DNA from: GCA-003244245 sp038276315
GTDB lineage: Bacteria; Actinomycetota; Actinomycetes; Mycobacteriales; Pseudonocardiaceae
Assembly: GCA_038276315.1 (NCBI GenBank)
Contig: JBBPZY010000357.1
Location: 1-16,258 of the forward strand
DNA: 16,258 bases
Direction of reading: 5' to 3'
Under the pieces are notes generated by a model, which saw nothing but the letters and a program-made list of their open reading frames with translations, ran no database searches and was not told the DNA's origin. The stretch's first letter is position 1, and each line of letters begins with the position of its first letter. Below are positions 12,811 to 16,258 of the stretch, in pieces. The position numbers were made by a program, and so were the translations under genes.

Positions 12811-13812
12811 ATGCGGGCGATTCAGATCACCGAGACCGGCGGCCCGGACGTCCTGCGTGTGGCCGAGCTGCCCGATCCGGCGCCTGGATCCGGCCAGTTA
12901 CTGGTCGAGCTCGCCGCGGCCGGGGTCAATTACATCGACACCTACTACCGCAGCGGTGCGTACCCGATGCCGCTGCCGTTCATCCCCGGCTCGGAGGGTG
13001 CCGGCACCGTCACCGCGGTCGGGCCCAACGTCGGCGATGTGGCGGTCGGCGACAAAGTGGCGTGGGCAGCGAGCCCCGGCAGCTACGCCGAGCTTGCTGT
13101 GGTACCCGCCAACCAAACCGTGCCGGTGCCCCGGGGCGTGGATATCGAGATCGCCGCGGGCTGCCTGCTGCAGGGCATGACCGCGCACTACCTCGCGGTT
13201 TCCGTACACGCTGTGCAGCCTGGCGAGACCGTGCTGGTGCACGCCGCGGCGGGCGGGATGGGGCTGCTGCTCACCCAGCTGGCCACCGCACGCGGTGGTC
13301 GGGTGATCGGGACGGTGTCCACTCCCGAGAAGGAGCGGTTGTCCCGGGAGGCCGGGGCTGCGGAGGTGATCCGCTACACCGAGGTCGACGACGTGGCCGC
13401 CGAGGTCCGCCAGCTGACCGGTGGCGAGGGCGTCGCCGCCGTCTACGACGGGGTGGGCGCGTCGACGTTCGACGCCAGCCTCGCCTCGCTGCGCCGGCGC
13501 GGGATGCTCGCGTTGTTCGGCGCGGCCAGCGGGCCGGTGCCCCCGGTGGATCCCCAGCGGCTGAACTCCGCCGGCTCAGTGTTTCTCACCAGGCCGAAAC
13601 TGGCGGACTATGTCGCCACCCGAGATGAACTCACCTGGCGCGCCGGTGAGGTGTTCGACGCGATCCTGGACGGGTCGCTGCGGATCACCATCGGTGGCCG
13701 GTACCCGCTCGCCGAGGCCGGCCGCGCCCACCAGGACCTGCAGGGCCGCCGCACCACCGGCAAGCTCCTGCTGCTCCCGGTGGATGCCGAGGCTGCGGGC
13801 GCGGCACGGTGA
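12811..13812 (+). CDS. qor: Zinc-independent NADPH:quinone oxidoreductase (MDR superfamily)
   Basis: A 333-residue medium-chain dehydrogenase/reductase of the Qor type, which reduces quinones with NADPH. It has the N-terminal GroES-like part (AAGVNYIDTYYRSGAYPMPLPFIPGSEGAGTV split over residues 37-66), the nucleotide-binding motif AAAGGMG (145-151) with VLVHAAAG before it, and C-terminal GRYPLAEAGRAHQDLQGRRTTGKLLL. Catalytic and structural zinc cysteines are absent, as expected. In M. tuberculosis the qor homologue Rv1454c lies close to ctaA, so this gene marks the point where conserved order resumes after the block 6056-12810. The stop overlaps the CcdA-like start as GTGA. Its own -10 lies directly before the ATG. 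Intact. Confidence 0.93.
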   Translation: MRAIQITETGGPDVLRVAELPDPAPGSGQLLVELAAAGVNYIDTYYRSGAYPMPLPFIPGSEGAGTVTAVGPNVGDVAVGDKVAWAASPGSYAELAVVPANQTVPVPRGVDIEIAAGCLLQGMTAHYLAVSVHAVQPGETVLVHAAAGGMGLLLTQLATARGGRVIGTVSTPEKERLSREAGAAEVIRYTEVDDVAAEVRQLTGGEGVAAVYDGVGASTFDASLASLRRRGMLALFGAASGPVPPVDPQRLNSAGSVFLTRPKLADYVATRDELTWRAGEVFDAILDGSLRITIGGRYPLAEAGRAHQDLQGRRTTGKLLLLPVDAEAAGAAR

Positions 13813-14653
13813 GCGACGTCGGTTATCTCGCCGCGGTCCTCGGCGGCGTACTGGCGCTGCTCAGCCGTGCAGCGCGCTGCTGCTGCCGTCATTTTTCGCC
13901 TACGCCTTCTCCAGCCGCGGCGAGCTGCTGGCCCGTACGACGGTGTTCTACCTCGGGCTGGCCGCCACCCTGGTTCCCCTCGGAGTCGCATCCTCCGCAG
14001 CCAGCGGCCTGCTCTACGGCCACCGCGAGGCCCTGATCCTCATCGCGGGTTGGGTCATCATCGGCCTGGGCGCCGTGCAAATCTTCGGTCGCGGGTTCAC
14101 CTTCGGGCCCGCGGTGCGTCTGCAGCAGCGGATGGCGGGCCGCGGCGGGTGGATCGCGGTGTTCGGTTTGGGCGCAGCCTACGGGCTGGCCGGGTTCTGC
14201 TCCGGGCCGATCCTCAGCGCGGTGCTGACCATCGCCGCCGTCGGCGGGCAGCCAGCGCGCGGAGGCGCTCTGCTCGCGGTCTACGCCCTGGGCATGGCCG
14301 CGCCGATGTTTGTCCTCGCCGCCCTGTGGCAACGCTATGACCTCAGCCGACGGCGCTGGCTGCGGGGACGCGCGTTTAGCCTCGGCCTGCTGCACCTGCA
14401 CACCACCAGCACCATCTCCGGACTGTTGTTCATCGGCATCGGAGTGCTGTTCCTGGTCTTCGACGGCACCGCCGCGCTGAGCGACGTGCTGGGCTTGACT
14501 GCCAGTACCGATACCCAACTGGCCGCCCAGAACGCGATCACCCGGCTCAGCGCGCGAGTCTCCGACACCGCGCTGTTGGCCGCCCTCGCCGTTGTCATCG
14601 TTCTCACGACCGCCTGGCGACTGCGCCGCCCCGCCAGAACCGTGAGCCGGTGA
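13809..14653 (+). pseudogene. CcdA-like cytochrome c biogenesis / thiol-disulfide transport protein, one base missing
   Basis: An integral membrane protein of the DsbD/CcdA family, which passes electrons across the membrane to thiol proteins. The GTG at 13809 opens MSDVGYLAAVLGGVLALLS; after that the frame fails. Adding one C at 13865-13866 (AGCC to AGCCC) restores LLSPCSALLLPSFFAYAF, the family's first Cys-containing helix (Cys21), and the rest continues in frame to 14653. The second redox Cys is in GFCSGPILSAVLT (about residue 131). The restored length is 281 residues, with about six hydrophobic segments. It is coupled to qor by a GTGA overlap and followed by GH15 after four bases. The lesion is one base in a short C run, so a sequencing error is quite possible. 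Confidence 0.85.
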
Positions 14654-14657
14654 ACGG

Positions 14658-16258
14658 GTGAGCGATGTAGCGCTGGGTCGCCACGCGCTGCTGTCGGACT
14701 GCGGCTCGGCGGCGCTGGTGACCGCGGCCGGGTCGGTGGACTGGTTATGCATGCCGCGGTTCGACAGCCCGCCGGTGCTGGGGCGTCTCCTCGATGACGC
14801 CGCGGGTCATTTCCTGATCGCCCCGGCGGCCGGCACCTGGTCGGCGAAGTGGCGCTACCGGCCGCCCGGGCTGGTGCTGGAGACGACATGGTCCGGCCCA
14901 GACGGTGAGCTCGTCGTGGTCGATGCGATGGCGCTGGGTCACCATGAGCGTGGGCACGAGCTGGGTCACACGTCCCCGGGGGTGCTGCTGCGGCAGGCCC
15001 GATGTAGCCGTGGGACGGTGGCGGTAGGAGTGGAGTAAGTTCCGCGCCCGGAGTTCGGGCTGGTGAATCCCCACCTGATTGCGACGCCCGGCGCAGTGAT
15101 CTCTAACGGCGGGGCGAGCGTCCTGGTGCTCAGCACCAACGTGGAGCTGGACCTCACCGGAGCCCGGGTCTCGGCCACCCAGGTCCTGGAGGAAGGTCAG
15201 GAATGGGTGTTTGCACTGCAGTCCTTCGATGCGTGGGGGCCCGAGCCGACAGTGTGGACGCCCCGGCAGATCCGTCGCCGCCTCAAGGGCACCGAGGCAT
15301 CCTGGAAGAGCTGGTCGCAGCTGCACCAACGCTACGACGGGCCGCTGCGGGACCTCGTTCATCACAGCGGTGTGGTGCTGCGTGGCCTGACCTACGCCCG
15401 CAGCGGGGCGGTGGTCGCCGCGCCCACCACGAGCCTGCCCGAGGGGGTGGGAAGCGGTCGGACGTGGGATTACCGTTTCACCTGGGTTCGCGATGCGTCG
15501 ATGACGCTGCAGGGTCTGTTCATCGCCGCGTGCCCGGATGAGGCTGGCCGGTTTTTCGCGTTCCTGGCCCGCGCCGGCGCTACCCAACTCGACCGGGGCG
15601 TGGATCTGCAGATCATGTTCGGGATCGGTGGCGAGCGGGATCTGTCAGAACGCGAGATCGGGCATCTCTCGGGCTGGCGCGGCAGCGGGCCGGTCCGGGC
15701 TGGTAACGGAGCGTGGGCGCAGCGCCAGCTCGACGTGTACGGCTCCCTGATCGACGCGGCGTACACGCTGCGCGAGCAGTTGGGCCAACTCGACGAGAAC
15801 ACCCGGGTCTTCCTGGTGGCAGTCGTAGAGGCGGCCGCTTTCCGGTGGCGCGACGACGATCAGGGCATCTGGGAGATCCGCGGTGAAGCCCGGCCGTATC
15901 TGCACAGCAAGCTGATGTGCTGGGTGGCACTCGACCGGGGCCTGGCGCTGGTAGACATGCTCCGCTCCGAGGATCGGGCTGCGGCGTGGACAGCGGCGCG
16001 CGATGAGCTCCGCGCCTCCATCCTCGAGCATGGCTGGAACGATCGGGCCGGCGCCTACACCCAGTACTACGGCTCCGACGCCCTTGATGCCTCGGCGCTG
16101 CTCATGCCCATCGTGGGCTTCCTCCCACCTGAGGATCCGCGCCAGTTGGCGACCATCGACGCCGTCGAACGCACCTTGAGCGATGACCGTGGGTTGATCT
16201 ACCGCTACCGCGGCGGCGACGGCTTCGAGGGGCCCGAAGGCACCTTCCTGCTGTGTAC
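14658..16258 (+). pseudogene. Glycoside hydrolase family 15 (glucoamylase/trehalase-like), in-frame TAA at codon 127, 3' end off window
   Basis: GH15 enzymes are inverting hydrolases that release beta-D-glucose from alpha-glucans or trehalose. The N-terminal domain (from GTG 14658: RHALLSDCGSAALVTAAGS, then VDWLCMPRFDSPPVLGRLLD) and the (alpha/alpha)6 barrel are both recognisable: GRTWDYRFTWVRDASMTLQG, LQIMFGIGGERDLSEREIGH, GSGPVRAGNGAWAQRQLDVYG, and the second active-site region GFEGPEGTFLLC at the window end. A TAA at 15036-15038 splits the gene, but both sides are in the same frame: VEYVPRPEFGLV is expected and VE-stop-VPRPEFGLV is found, so one base change (TAC or TAT to TAA) explains it. 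533 codons of roughly 600 are present. Reinitiation, for example at GTG 15063, would lack the N-terminal domain. Confidence 0.9.

Noticed and set aside
12126..13628. 500-codon plus-strand open frame
   Set aside because: It lies out of frame over DUF885 and qor, both of which are intact with recognisable motifs; the translation is Arg/Gly-rich.
1..16258. tRNA, rRNA, insertion sequence or phage genes
   Set aside because: I looked for cloverleaf-like segments, transposase or integrase motifs and terminal inverted repeats with target duplications, and saw none that I can support.

Overview
The window is high-GC actinobacterial DNA, with many GTG starts and almost every third codon position G or C. 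Its first 6 kb has the gene order sufB-sufR / mptB - ABC ATPase - ABC permease - ctaA. As I recall it, this is the arrangement of the Rv1461-Rv1456c block of Mycobacterium tuberculosis, with the quinone oxidoreductase (Rv1454c in that genome) lying just beyond. MptB, a polyprenyl-phosphomannose-dependent mannosyltransferase, points to a lipomannan-type envelope. A member of Mycobacteriales or Pseudonocardiales is the most likely host; I cannot name a genus.

Layout. 1-1479 (minus): the sufR and sufB start of the SUF iron-sulfur assembly operon. 1561-4921 (plus): mptB and a two-gene ABC-2 exporter. 4956-5019: a long inverted repeat. 5096-6055 (plus): ctaA, heme A synthase. 6056-12810: a block that separates ctaA from the quinone oxidoreductase. 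It holds a HAD phosphatase remnant fused to the 3' end of gnd, a truncated MOSC gene, an SDR glucose-dehydrogenase-like gene, a frameshifted aldose 1-epimerase, a small conserved protein, an internally deleted histidine kinase, about 0.6 kb of gene debris, and an intact DUF885 gene. 12811-16258 (plus): quinone oxidoreductase, a CcdA-like protein with one missing base, and a GH15 glucoamylase/trehalase-like gene with an in-frame TAA that runs off the window end.

Working together. The SUF genes supply iron-sulfur clusters under an iron-sulfur-sensing repressor. CtaA and the CcdA-like protein belong to cytochrome maturation. GH15, aldose 1-epimerase, the SDR and gnd form a plausible glucan -> glucose -> gluconolactone / 6-phosphogluconate -> pentose phosphate theme. 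Several starts (mptB, the ABC ATPase, ctaA, DUF885, qor) have a TANNNT -10 element placed so that the mRNA would begin at, or a few bases before, the start codon.

The most unusual property is damage: at least seven lesions in 10 kb (one gene-gene fusion, two or three internal deletions that keep gene ends, two single-base indels, one nonsense codon), next to perfectly intact housekeeping genes. Either this lineage is eroding its genome, or the assembly is poor in this stretch. The sequence alone cannot decide, but the deletions that leave both ends of a gene are harder to blame on base-calling.
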